A stretch of 64,000 bases of DNA from Sulfuriferula nivalis (GCF_009937995.1 NZ_AP021881.1:2232001-2296000); one strand, 5' to 3'; shown: positions 1 through 8,088, counted from the first letter of the stretch. Notes: generated by a model not told the origin, from the letters alone. Made by a program: numbers and translations.

Positions 1-342
1 TTTCAGATCCGGATATGCTTCTGCTACTGCAAAAATACTCCCCAAACCAGCCCGCAACATACCTTCCGCCTGCCCAAGTGCAGGGATGTCCTGTTGCTCA
101 CGGGCAACTTGTACCTGGGAACGCGCCTCGATGACTTTCTGTAGTGTGCTTTGCTCAAATTGCTTATATTGTTTGCATACCTCTACCAGTTTCGGTAGTT
201 CATCATGACGCTGTTTAAGCAACACATCTATATTTGCCCATGCCTTAGCAACAGCATGCTTCACGCTTACCAGACTGTTATACAAACTTACCGTGTAAAT
301 CAGAATAACGACTACGACCCCGAAAAAAAATAGCGTATGCAA
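1..342 (-). CDS. LemA family protein, partial (C-terminus outside window)
   Basis: An open minus-strand frame runs from a TTG at 342 off the left edge, so only about 114 residues are visible. A hydrophobic N-terminal anchor (about residues 4-20) is followed by the LemA signature: YNSLV, then AWANIDVLLKQRHDELPKL, then a helical stretch ending near VAEAYPDLK. LemA proteins are membrane-anchored helical-bundle proteins of poorly known function, often beside a TPM-domain or peptidase gene. TTG was chosen because AAGGGAGA lies just upstream on that strand and no ATG precedes the anchor. It is transcribed away from the TetR gene. The family call is firm; the role is not known. Confidence 0.85.
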   Translation of the reverse strand, partial: MHTLFFFGVVVVILIYTVSLYNSLVSVKHAVAKAWANIDVLLKQRHDELPKLVEVCKQYKQFEQSTLQKVIEARSQVQVAREQQDIPALGQAEGMLRAGLGSIFAVAEAYPDLK

Positions 343-446
343 TTGTTGTCTCCCTTTATAGTTCTACGATACTTAGCTTTTAATGATCACATCATAATAC
401 AAACAATTAGAGTTTTCCCAAATAATACCAGAGCAAACTAAAACGC

Positions 447-476
447 TTGACACATACATACCGGTCGGTATCTAAT
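447..476 (+). promoter_or_regulatory. tetR promoter with embedded operator
   Basis: A perfect -35 TTGACA (447-452) and a good -10 TCTAAT (471-476) are 18 bp apart. Between and over them lies ATACC-GGTC-GGTAT (458-471), an inverted repeat. The 12-mer GGTCGGTATCTA recurs at the second site before the downstream gene. The layout predicts autorepression. A start site 7 bp after the -10 would fall on or next to the ATG at 483, giving a leaderless mRNA; this is inferred from spacing only. Confidence 0.6.
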
Positions 477-482
477 TGCGCT

Positions 483-1082
483 ATGGAAAACATTAAACAA
501 GACATAACACGCCAAAAATTATTGCAATCAGCCTATTGCGAAATACACCAGCACGGCTTTCAGGGTGCGAGTATTGCCAATATTTTAAAATCGACTGAAT
601 TAACGAAAGGGGCGTTATATCACCACTTTCCAACCAAGCATGCACTTGGTTTAGCGGTGATTGACGAAATCATCGAGCCACAGTTAGATGCTCTTGTCTT
701 TCAACCCCTATTAAACAGCCCCCACCCCGTCACCACGCTACTGGAAATCATCTCAGGAGTTGATACCTTTATGGGGGAAGAAGGCATTAAGCTCGGCTGC
801 CCACTGAACAATTTAATGCAGGAAATGAGCCCACTGGATGATCAGTTCAGGCATCAGCTCAATGTCGTGCTTGAAGCATGGCAACAAGCTGTTTATAGCG
901 CACTGGAACATGGTCAACAACATGACATCATTAAGGCTGAGATTGATATCAAAGCTGCTGCATTATTTGTAGTCTCTGCATGGGAAGGCTGTTTAAGTAT
1001 CGCTAAAAATAAGCAGTCGCCCTCCGCTTTCAGTTTGTGCATGACCCAACTACACGGCTATGTGCGTAGCTTGTTAATTTAG
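483..1082 (+). CDS. TetR/AcrR family transcriptional regulator
   Basis: This is a 199-residue one-component repressor. The N-terminal helix-turn-helix is clear: RQKLLQSAYCEIHQHGFQG, then SIANILKSTELTKGALYHHF at about residues 25-48, the classic TetR recognition helix ending in YHHF. The C-terminal ligand domain (about 60-199) carries a TetR_C-like core with a Cys in GCPLNNL. The ATG at 483 is preferred over an in-frame TTG at 447, because that TTG is part of the -35 box and lies before the operator. No strong ribosome site precedes 483, consistent with a leaderless message. The next gene, an AhpD-like protein, has the same operator half-site and is the likely target. Ligand unknown; an electrophile or oxidant is a guess from the target. 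Confidence 0.88.
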   Translation: MENIKQDITRQKLLQSAYCEIHQHGFQGASIANILKSTELTKGALYHHFPTKHALGLAVIDEIIEPQLDALVFQPLLNSPHPVTTLLEIISGVDTFMGEEGIKLGCPLNNLMQEMSPLDDQFRHQLNVVLEAWQQAVYSALEHGQQHDIIKAEIDIKAAALFVVSAWEGCLSIAKNKQSPSAFSLCMTQLHGYVRSLLI

Positions 1083-1114
1083 TTTCAGTTAAACGTTTTT
1101 GACGTTTTGCTAGT

Positions 1115-1139
1115 GTGATATTAATCGTTTTAATATCAC
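1115..1139 (+). terminator. AT-rich hairpin after tetR
   Basis: A perfect 10-bp inverted repeat, GTGATATTAA (1115-1124) and TTAATATCAC (1130-1139), has a 5-nt loop and is followed by TTTT. It sits 33 bp after the TetR stop and before the downstream operator. The stem is weak in GC, so it may be a terminator for tetR or another protein-binding palindrome. Confidence 0.45.
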
Positions 1140-1145
1140 TTTTAA

Positions 1146-1165
1146 GATACCGAATGGTCGGTATC
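1146..1165 (+). promoter_or_regulatory. TetR operator before the AhpD-like gene
   Basis: GATACCGA (1146-1153) and TCGGTATC (1158-1165) form perfect 8-bp arms around ATGG, 20 nt upstream of the start codon at 1185. The right half matches the tetR-promoter site, so the neighbouring repressor probably binds both. Confidence 0.65.
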
Positions 1166-1184
1166 TACATTTAAGGAGAAAGAA

Positions 1185-1718
1185 ATGCCGTTAATTAATA
1201 CTTACACCCCAGAGAATGCTGAAGGTCAGGTTAAAGTCATTTATGACCAAATTTCAAGTGCATTTGGCAGTGTGCCCAATGCCTTACAAATTTATAGCAG
1301 CAGCCCCGTGCTACTCGCCGAACACTGGCACAACATAGGCTATTACATGCAGCACCCAACATTGAGTTTTAACTTGCTTGCTTTTATGCGCATGTTGATT
1401 TCTGATCATGGCCGATGCGAATACTGTGTAGGCTTCAACGAAGCCATGTTAATTAACATGGGTGGCGTAAGTATTGAGCAAGTCGCCGCAACCAAACAAG
1501 ATCCGCAAAATGCACCGCTATCGGAAAAAGATAAAGCCATGCTGATGTTTGTATTAAAAGCGACGCAAACATCTGCACCCGCCTCCCCTGCGGACATCTC
1601 CACCCTCAAGGCACTGGGCTGGAACGACGGTGAAATTCTGGATGGGTTAGGACATGGTGCAAATATGGTAGCAGCAGATATCCTGCTTAACACGCTACAA
1701 ATCGAAAGAGATTACTAA
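1185..1718 (+). CDS. AhpD-like / carboxymuconolactone decarboxylase-fold protein
   Basis: This 177-residue protein of the AhpD-like alkylhydroperoxidase fold is probably redox-active. The core helix carries CEYCVGFNEAML (about residues 79-90); the CxxC pair is the catalytic thiol pair of the family, although the following position is FN rather than the H seen in many AhpD proteins. It ends in a helical GHGANMVAADILLNT segment. AAGGAG at 1173-1178 supports the ATG at 1185. It follows tetR in the same direction with a shared operator, so it is likely derepressed when the regulator binds its ligand. It could detoxify peroxides or electrophiles; the substrate cannot be read from sequence. Confidence 0.82.
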   Translation: MPLINTYTPENAEGQVKVIYDQISSAFGSVPNALQIYSSSPVLLAEHWHNIGYYMQHPTLSFNLLAFMRMLISDHGRCEYCVGFNEAMLINMGGVSIEQVAATKQDPQNAPLSEKDKAMLMFVLKATQTSAPASPADISTLKALGWNDGEILDGLGHGANMVAADILLNTLQIERDY

Positions 1719-1802
1719 TTCAACTCGATGCGCGCATGGATGTTAAGTACAGACTTGCGCGCAACGATTTATGCAACCAGACACATTAATACAATAGTGT
1801 TT

Positions 1803-1916
1803 TTACAAATGGGTATATGCACGAATAGCTATCGTAGCCACAATACCCACTACTGCTAGAATCCCCATCAACATCAATATGGTCAATCCTTGTTGACCAT
1901 GTCTGGATCTGTTCAT
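1803..1916 (-). CDS. 37-residue prepilin-like membrane ORF
   Basis: This short minus-strand ORF has a good ribosome site (CAGGAGA 6-12 nt before the ATG). The peptide has a basic N-terminus (MNRSRHGQQG) followed by one long hydrophobic helix LTILMLMGILAVVGIVA and a short tail. The R-H-G-Q-Q-G then LT pattern resembles the cleavage region of type IV prepilins, but the fifth mature residue is Met rather than the usual Glu and there is no globular domain. It may be a small membrane protein or a truncated pilin. No homologue is recognised. It lies between the AhpD-like gene and another tiny membrane ORF on the other strand. Confidence 0.5.
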   Translation of the reverse strand: MNRSRHGQQGLTILMLMGILAVVGIVATIAIRAYTHL

Positions 1917-2030
1917 ACTTATTTCTCCTGAATAACAAAAAATTATTTGCATATTGCCTATTAATTTTATATCATAAAAACATATAAAGATAATCTTATC
2001 TTTATATTGTGAATTTGGCAGTTAGATACG

Positions 2031-2058
2031 TTGACAAACTGGCTCTGCGAACTATTAT
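2031..2058 (+). promoter_or_regulatory. sigma70-type promoter for the 38-residue ORF
   Basis: TTGACA (2031-2036) and TATTAT (2053-2058) are separated by 16 bp. The predicted start near 2065 leaves a leader of about 35 nt with AAGGAG just before the small ORF at 2100. Confidence 0.6.
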
Positions 2059-2099
2059 TTAGATGCAGGCTTCTACTTTAATCTGGTAAGGAGATGATG

Positions 2100-2216
2100 A
2101 TGAAAGAATTTTTATTTGGCTACGAAAGCCCACTACCATTAGGAATTACCGTAATATTAATCGGCGTGGCTTGGTTAAGTATTATATCAGTCGTAGTGGT
2201 TGGCATATCCAGCTAG
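2100..2216 (+). CDS. 38-residue single-span membrane ORF
   Basis: MKEFLFGYESPLPLG is followed by a hydrophobic helix (ITVILIGVAWLSIIS and onward) to a TAG at 2214-2216. Three consecutive ATGs (2094, 2097, 2100) follow AAGGAG at 2088-2093; 2100 gives the best spacing. A strong consensus-like promoter lies upstream, which argues that the ORF is expressed. It overlaps the out-of-frame tail of the convergent EAL gene, but not that gene's inferred original end at 2270. The function is unknown; it looks like a small inner-membrane subunit or regulator. Confidence 0.5.
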   Translation: MKEFLFGYESPLPLGITVILIGVAWLSIISVVVVGISS

Positions 2217-4728
2217 GGCCCTGTTGCATCTGAAGATGGCCATCGCCATCTTCAGCGTTTTCAATCCAGTCATTCCCTGACCAGCAACTGTGCTGGCTCA
2301 TAGAAATAATAACCTTGTGATGCATCAATGCCAATTTCACTGACCTGCCTGTAATCTCCTCGTTAGACACAAACTCAGCCACCGTTGATATACCCATTTC
2401 GCCAGCAAAATCACAAATATGCTTCACAATAATCTGAGCATTGCGGTCATGTGGCAGGTTCTTGATAAGACTGCCATCAATTTTCAGGGTGTCGATATTC
2501 AATTTAAGCAGGTGATCAAAGTTGGAATAGCCTGAACCGAAATCATCAATCGCAAAACGACAGCCTATGGATTTAAAACGCTCTACAAAGGCACTCACCT
2601 CGACATAGTTTTCTATCCCTTCGCTTTCCAGTATCTCAAATATGATGATTTTTCCTATCTGATTCAAAAGAATAGTCCGCTCCAGATAATCAGCAAGTTC
2701 GCCATTCAGCAAGTCTTCGGTCGATAAATTGATACTGACAGGGATATCACTGTCCTTGAAAACCGCTATCACCTTATCGACCATCATCTTTGTTAATTGA
2801 CCATAAAGTTTGGTTTTCTTGGCTATGCCTAAAAACTCGTATGGACTAACCACATTCCCATCCCGTTCAATAAGACGCATTAATGCTTCATATTTCACTA
2901 TGCGACGAGTTTGGTTATTAACAATAGGTTGAAAGTAAGGGACGATACGCGACTCCTCAATCGCCTCTCTGAGCCGCTTGTACCAGGCGATGTTACTTTC
3001 CTGCCCCCTTTTAGATAATGTGCTGTCATACATCTGTATGCTCTGACGAGCCAGTTTGGCCTGTTTCAGTGCCGAAGTAGCATGTTCAAGCACTTGATCT
3101 GACGCAGCCGCCATACCCACAGTTACAGTCAGCACAATTTCAACATCGTCAATCACGAAACTTGCTTTAGCACTCAGCATAATCAGGTGATCCAGAAACT
3201 CTTTACACTGCATCAAATTAATACATTCACTAAAGACAAGTACATATTCATCACTGCCTATTTTGAACAGAGATATATCATCCCTCGAGTCAAGCAAGTG
3301 GGAAAGCCAACGCCCATACTCAGCCAACACCCCATCCCCAATAACAACGCCATATACTTCATTAATGTCGCTAAAACGATCAATGTTGATAATAGACAAC
3401 ATAACATTAGGATCAGCAACAAGCCGATCTGCCAATGCCACGCGATTGGGTAATTGTGTAGTAGGATCAGTCGTCAGATGATTCTCGAGTTGATCACGTT
3501 GCATAAAAGCTCGGATTGCGAATCCAACATCCCCAGCAAGCTCTTCAAGCATCGCAATCTCTTTGGCCGCAAAACCAATTGTGGGTAAAGAATATAAACC
3601 AAGCACCCCTATAGGTTTATCATGAACACTGGGTAACAATGGCAGTGCGATAAATGATCCATGAGTGTCGTTCTCAGCAAATAAATACCATGGGGTGTTA
3701 GCCGCATGTGACTGCAGCTGATCAACCACTATTGTTTTGCGCTGCCCAAATGCCTGTATGACTGGACTGTTCAAACTATCGGTTCCATCATCCAGTACCA
3801 TACCCACAATTAATTTGCTCGATAAAGACGACGAAAGTGCCTTAATCTCTATACGATCATTAGGATTACTAGTAGCCAGCCAGCATGCGGCATAACCAGG
3901 GTGCTGCGACAAACGCTGCACACTTTTACCTATCAGCTCTTCAACCCCACTGGCTGTAATCAATAACTGATTAATATCAGCAACCGTACGCAGTATCTCA
4001 TCCAGGTAATGTGATTCATCTAGTGCTATTTGGAGATTGTGTTGCTGATTACGCATATGCGTGAACGAGTCACTTAATGTGCAATCCAGTTCTGCAAGCT
4101 CATCAATAAAGTAAGCTTCTTTTTTTGAATCAGCAGATTGAGCATGCTGCGTCAGCATCTCCAATGGAATAACCAGTACACGCCGTATAACCAGAAACAT
4201 AATGGTACCTAACAGCACCAGCGTCAAAAACACCGCTAGCCAGTAATAGCTAGCTATTTTTTGCAAATGTCCAAATACATACTCTTCGTTGACCTGTATC
4301 AATAATGTTGCATTGTATTTCTGTGCACCTTCAAAATAATAAAAATCGTCCCGATAAAACAGATGGTTACGACTGGTCAGACCAATTTTCATTTGGGATA
4401 AAGGCAAATATGCACGACTGATTGCCGACCCATTGAGCGAACGTGATGAAGAAGCTTCAATAGTGCGCCCATTCCTGGAAAAAGACGCTTCTGCAACAGC
4501 CTTATTAAGCACGGAAACCTGGTCGAGTATGGCTTGCACATCTTCACCCCGATCATTCTGCAAGGCTCTACGGGTATTGCTCTCCAGATCAAACAAACTC
4601 TGCTCAAGTCCATCAGTTATCTTGCTGATCATCTCAATACGGGCAATCGTGTAAAACCCTATGGACAAGATAATCAGCGCTAAACCTAACGTTACTATCC
4701 CAACCAGCGTCAGTTTATGAATTTTCAT
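2182..4728 (-). CDS. membrane GAF-GGDEF-EAL protein (c-di-GMP phosphodiesterase), C-terminus frameshifted
   Basis: As read, the protein has 848 residues. A first membrane helix (about 8-28), a periplasmic region, and a second helix (about 160-182) with a HAMP-like linker lead to a GAF domain (about 240-400). The GGDEF domain is degenerate, with GSDEY near residue 491, so cyclase activity is unlikely. The EAL domain keeps EAL (about 614), the FEILESEG segment and DDFGSGYS (about 727), so it should hydrolyse c-di-GMP. After FVSNEEI the frame is wrong: the other frame reads QVSEIGIDASQGYYFYEPAQ then LLVRE and stops at 2270, the normal EAL ending. One missing T near 2353-2355 explains this. Its start overlaps the stop of the binding-protein gene by ATGA, so the two are translationally coupled. 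Confidence 0.88.
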   Translation of the reverse strand: MKIHKLTLVGIVTLGLALIILSIGFYTIARIEMISKITDGLEQSLFDLESNTRRALQNDRGEDVQAILDQVSVLNKAVAEASFSRNGRTIEASSSRSLNGSAISRAYLPLSQMKIGLTSRNHLFYRDDFYYFEGAQKYNATLLIQVNEEYVFGHLQKIASYYWLAVFLTLVLLGTIMFLVIRRVLVIPLEMLTQHAQSADSKKEAYFIDELAELDCTLSDSFTHMRNQQHNLQIALDESHYLDEILRTVADINQLLITASGVEELIGKSVQRLSQHPGYAACWLATSNPNDRIEIKALSSSLSSKLIVGMVLDDGTDSLNSPVIQAFGQRKTIVVDQLQSHAANTPWYLFAENDTHGSFIALPLLPSVHDKPIGVLGLYSLPTIGFAAKEIAMLEELAGDVGFAIRAFMQRDQLENHLTTDPTTQLPNRVALADRLVADPNVMLSIINIDRFSDINEVYGVVIGDGVLAEYGRWLSHLLDSRDDISLFKIGSDEYVLVFSECINLMQCKEFLDHLIMLSAKASFVIDDVEIVLTVTVGMAAASDQVLEHATSALKQAKLARQSIQMYDSTLSKRGQESNIAWYKRLREAIEESRIVPYFQPIVNNQTRRIVKYEALMRLIERDGNVVSPYEFLGIAKKTKLYGQLTKMMVDKVIAVFKDSDIPVSINLSTEDLLNGELADYLERTILLNQIGKIIIFEILESEGIENYVEVSAFVERFKSIGCRFAIDDFGSGYSNFDHLLKLNIDTLKIDGSLIKNLPHDRNAQIIVKHICDFAGEMGISTVAEFVSNEEITGRSVKLALMHHKVIISMSQHSCWSGNDWIENAEDGDGHLQMQQGPSWICQPLRLI
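2230..2255 (-). terminator. hairpin just after the original EAL stop
   Basis: CTGAAGATGGC (2230-2240) and GCCATCTTCAG (2245-2255) form 11-bp arms around CATC. The hairpin lies about 15 nt beyond the stop (2270) of the restored EAL frame, and the current frame reads through it. On the + strand it is followed by CGTTTTC, so it may act in both directions. Confidence 0.6.
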
Positions 4729-5618
4729 GGCAACAACCGATCCGTGCCTATATGCTGAGATTGCAATTGTTGCAAAATAGCTGCGTTTTTACTGTGATCC
4801 AGCCAAGCAATCTGGGTCGTTGTAGCCATGAACTCATCATAACTTTGCCCCTCCAGATACCCATGTATGGTTTCATAATACTCTTGGGGGTTTGTGTGAA
4901 AACGTTCCAAAGCACGATCAAAAATTTCCTTGAGAGCCTGATATTGCTGTTCACGCTGATCTACATAGCGCTCATCCATGTACAAAGCATCAATCACAAA
5001 AAATGACTGCATTGTTTGAGTGGAAGCGATAGCCGAAAACCCGTGCCGAATAAGTTCAGACGCATATGGCGCATACGACAATACGATAATAGGCACCTGC
5101 GCAGGCTGAATCTTAACCATCGATTTTTGTGAACTATTGGTCAGAACGAACTTCAAATTTGCCAAACCATTTTCTCGAACGAACGCCTTGAAAAAATCAT
5201 CCTGCAGCGAACCTACTTCAAGATAAACAGTAATCGGCTGGTGCGTGTGACGCAAACTATCCAATGTCCAGTTAGACAGAACCACATCTGCCCCAGCAGA
5301 GCGATCAATCAGAAAAACAGGTTTGATATGACTACGGTCTTTGAAATGCAACAGTTCATACTGAGTTGCCGTGAAGCCTTGGGTAAACCCACGTTCATAG
5401 AGTCTGGAATTTTCTGTTAAATCCACCTGCCAGACGAAGCGAAAAGGCGTCTTCTCCAACCACCCTTTCTCCTGCGCATAAATAAATGGCGTAAATCCGA
5501 CCCATGGATTAGATGAAATTCGTATCTCATCATGAGGCCGGCTGGTGACGTATCGATATTCAAAATAACTACCGATCAGGACTACAAATAAAACGATAAA
5601 TAATATTATTTTTTTCAT
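4725..5618 (-). CDS. NitT/TauT-type substrate-binding protein, membrane-anchored sensor
   Basis: This 297-residue periplasmic binding protein-like module starts with a strongly hydrophobic helix (IILFIVLFVVLIGSYF, about 4-19) without a clear cleavage site, so it may stay anchored. The fold is recognisable from SSNPWVGFTPFIYAQEKGWL, ADVVLSNWTLDS and WLDHSKNA, as in the SsuA/TauA/ThiY group. There is no ABC permease or ATPase nearby. Instead the stop overlaps the start of the GAF-GGDEF-EAL gene by 4 bp, so it probably feeds ligand occupancy to that membrane c-di-GMP enzyme. The ligand is unknown. Such pairs occur in several betaproteobacteria; this is inference from context. Confidence 0.78.
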   Translation of the reverse strand: MKKIILFIVLFVVLIGSYFEYRYVTSRPHDEIRISSNPWVGFTPFIYAQEKGWLEKTPFRFVWQVDLTENSRLYERGFTQGFTATQYELLHFKDRSHIKPVFLIDRSAGADVVLSNWTLDSLRHTHQPITVYLEVGSLQDDFFKAFVRENGLANLKFVLTNSSQKSMVKIQPAQVPIIVLSYAPYASELIRHGFSAIASTQTMQSFFVIDALYMDERYVDQREQQYQALKEIFDRALERFHTNPQEYYETIHGYLEGQSYDEFMATTTQIAWLDHSKNAAILQQLQSQHIGTDRLLP

Positions 5619-5642
5619 TTTTATCCATGCTCTTAACAGCGG

Positions 5643-5675
5643 AGACGTTTAAATAATATACTTATTTAAACGTCT
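5643..5675. promoter_or_regulatory. 14-bp perfect inverted repeat upstream of the sensor operon
   Basis: AGACGTTTAAATAA (5643-5656) and TTATTTAAACGTCT (5662-5675) are separated by 5 nt. It lies 25 bp before the binding-protein start and about 95 bp after the decarboxylase stop. There is no T-run on the minus strand, so an operator in the leader or promoter is as likely as a terminator. Confidence 0.5.
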
Positions 5676-5771
5676 TTGCACAATAAGAACAGGGATTTTT
5701 ACAACATCAAATCTACAGATCAACTTTAAAAACAACGTAAGATACATACTTACAAAAATCTGACAAATTGA

Positions 5772-8012
5772 TTATCGTACGCAATCCACATAATAAACCG
5801 TCTTGCCATCCACTTCCCCCTTGATCAAGCCATGCGTGTCAGTCTCGAAACCAGGGAAACGCTCATTAAAATCACGTACGAATTTCAAATAATTAACAAT
5901 GGTGGCGTTGAAACGCTCACCCGGAATAAGCAATGGGATACCCGGTGGATATGGTGTGAGTAATACGCTAGTCACACGACCTTCCAGATGATCAATTTCT
6001 ACACGATCAATTTCACGATGCGCCATTTTGGCAAACGCATCGGTAGGCTTCATCGCTGGCTCCATGTTAGACAAATACATTTCCGTAGTCAGGCGAGCGA
6101 TATCGTTAGCTTTATAGATACCATGGATTGCATCACACAAATCCTTCAGTCCCATACGTTCATAACGCGGATATTTAGCAATGAATTCAGGCAGGACACG
6201 CCATAATGGCTGATTGCGATCATATTCATCCTTGAACTGCTGCAACGCAGTCAGCATGGTATTCCAGCGGCCTTTGGTGATACCAATGGTAAACATGATA
6301 AAGAATGAGTACAAACCAGTTTTTTCAACTATCACACCATGCTCAGCCAGATATTTGGTAACAATAGCCGCAGGCATGCCGGATTCAGCGAAGTCACCAT
6401 CAACATCCAGACCCGGTGTGATAATAGTTGATTTAATTGGATCCAGCATATTAAAGCCGTCAGCCAAATCACCAAACCCGTGCCAACGCTCATTAGCACG
6501 CAATATCCAGTCATCACGCTCGCCCACACCTTCTTCGGCCAAATACTCAGGGCCCCATACTTTAAACCACCATGAATCACCAAATTCCTCATCAACTTTA
6601 CGCATAGCACGGCGGAAATCCAGCGCTTCCATAATGGACTCCTCAACCAGCGCGGTACCACCTGGAGGCTCCATCATTGCAGCAGCAACGTCACATGACG
6701 CGATAATCGCATACTGAGGACTGGTAGAAGTATGCATCAGGAAAGCTTCATTAAACACATCTCTATCAAGTTTGCGCGTTTCTGAATCTTGCGCCAGAAT
6801 TTGCGACGCCTGCGATAAACCAGCCAACATTTTATGGGTGGATTGTGTAGCAAATATCATTGATTCTTTACAATTTGGGCGGTCACGACCAATGGCATGC
6901 ATGTCATGATAAAAGTCATGGAAAGTTGCATGCGGCAACCAGGCTTCATCAAAATGCAAAGTATCAATCTCGCCATCCAGCATCGATTTAATGGTTTCCA
7001 CGTTGTATAGCACACCGTCGTAAGTACTCTGCGTCACAGTCAGCACACGTGGTTTGGTTTTAACACCACGCGCGAACGGGTTTGCATCAATCTTTTTCTG
7101 AATATTTTCAGGCTTGAATTCTTCCAGCGGGATTGGACCGATAATACCGTAATGGTTACGGGTCGGCGTAAGGAAGACGGGAATCGCACCCGTCATGATA
7201 ATGGCGTGCAATACTGACTTGTGGCAGTTCCTGTCAACCACCACAATATCATCTGGTGCAACTGTAGAGTGCCAAACGATTTTATTAGAAGTCGATGTAC
7301 CATTAGTGACGAAATACAAATGATCAGCACCAAAAATACGCGCCGCATTGCGCTCAGAAGCCGCAACAGGGCCGGTATGATCAAGCAATTGACCCAACTC
7401 TTCCACCGCATTACAGACGTCAGCACGCAGCATATTTTCACCAAAGAACTGATGGAACATCTGCCCTACAGGACTTTTCAAAAATGCCACACCACCCGAG
7501 TGCCCAGGGCAATGCCATGAATATGAGCCGTCTGAAGCATAATGCGTCAGCGCACGGAAAAATGGTGGCGCGAGTGAATCCAGATAGGTTTTAGTTTCAC
7601 GCAATATATGTCGGGCAACAAACTCAGGTGTGTCTTCAAACATGTGAATAAAGCCATGCAACTCTTTCAACACATCGTTAGGAATGTGTCGTGAGGTACG
7701 CGTTTCGCCATAGAGGAAAATCGGAATTTCACTATTACGAAACCGAATTTCTTCAACAAACACACGTAACTGCGCAACAGCCTGGTCAGCTGCTGTAGGT
7801 GAAGAAAACTCTTCATCATCGATAGACAAAATAAAAGCGGAAGCGCGACTTTGCTGTTGTGCAAAGCTGGACAAATCACCATAGCTGGTTACGCCCAACA
7901 CTTCTGTACCTTCACGCTCAAGCGCTTGCGCCAAGGCACGAATACCTAGACCACTGGCATTCTCAGAACGGAAATCTTCGTCAATAATTACGATGGGGAA
8001 ACGAAATTTCAT
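5772..8012 (-). CDS. Orn/Lys/Arg decarboxylase (PLP fold type I)
   Basis: This 746-residue basic amino acid decarboxylase releases CO2 from arginine, lysine or ornithine to form the diamine or agmatine. Domain order matches the AdiA/CadA/SpeF family. An N-terminal wing domain (about 1-130) is followed by the PLP domain starting at YSWHCPGHSGGVAF, with FVTNGTSTSNKI, HFDEAW and the PLP lysine in TQSTHKMLAG (about residue 390), and then the C-terminal domain. The length is normal. The ATG at 8012 follows AGGGAG; a GTG at 8015 is an alternative. It lies downstream of dcd and apbC, a common betaproteobacterial order, but a strong terminator separates it from dcd. The substrate cannot be decided by eye. 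Confidence 0.92.
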   Translation of the reverse strand: MKFRFPIVIIDEDFRSENASGLGIRALAQALEREGTEVLGVTSYGDLSSFAQQQSRASAFILSIDDEEFSSPTAADQAVAQLRVFVEEIRFRNSEIPIFLYGETRTSRHIPNDVLKELHGFIHMFEDTPEFVARHILRETKTYLDSLAPPFFRALTHYASDGSYSWHCPGHSGGVAFLKSPVGQMFHQFFGENMLRADVCNAVEELGQLLDHTGPVAASERNAARIFGADHLYFVTNGTSTSNKIVWHSTVAPDDIVVVDRNCHKSVLHAIIMTGAIPVFLTPTRNHYGIIGPIPLEEFKPENIQKKIDANPFARGVKTKPRVLTVTQSTYDGVLYNVETIKSMLDGEIDTLHFDEAWLPHATFHDFYHDMHAIGRDRPNCKESMIFATQSTHKMLAGLSQASQILAQDSETRKLDRDVFNEAFLMHTSTSPQYAIIASCDVAAAMMEPPGGTALVEESIMEALDFRRAMRKVDEEFGDSWWFKVWGPEYLAEEGVGERDDWILRANERWHGFGDLADGFNMLDPIKSTIITPGLDVDGDFAESGMPAAIVTKYLAEHGVIVEKTGLYSFFIMFTIGITKGRWNTMLTALQQFKDEYDRNQPLWRVLPEFIAKYPRYERMGLKDLCDAIHGIYKANDIARLTTEMYLSNMEPAMKPTDAFAKMAHREIDRVEIDHLEGRVTSVLLTPYPPGIPLLIPGERFNATIVNYLKFVRDFNERFPGFETDTHGLIKGEVDGKTVYYVDCVR

Positions 8013-8059
8013 CACTACTCCCTAAAGCCACGTCAATAACGCAGCCAAGCTAAAAAATG

Positions 8060-8088
8060 AAACCGCCAAGATGGCATCTTGGCGGTTT
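8060..8088 (-). terminator. strong terminator after dcd
   Basis: AAACCGCCAAGAT (8060-8072) pairs with ATCTTGGCGGTTT (8076-8088). Reading the minus strand, the stem is followed by CATTTTTTA. It ends the apbC-dcd transcript before the decarboxylase gene. Confidence 0.85.

Noticed and set aside
447-482. An N-terminal extension of the TetR protein from a TTG at 447.
   Set aside because: The TTG is part of a perfect -35 box and precedes the operator; the TetR fold starts after ATG 483.
6214-6717. A long + strand open frame of 167 codons opposite the decarboxylase gene.
   Set aside because: It is a shadow frame over a highly conserved gene, with no ribosome site and an unnatural composition.
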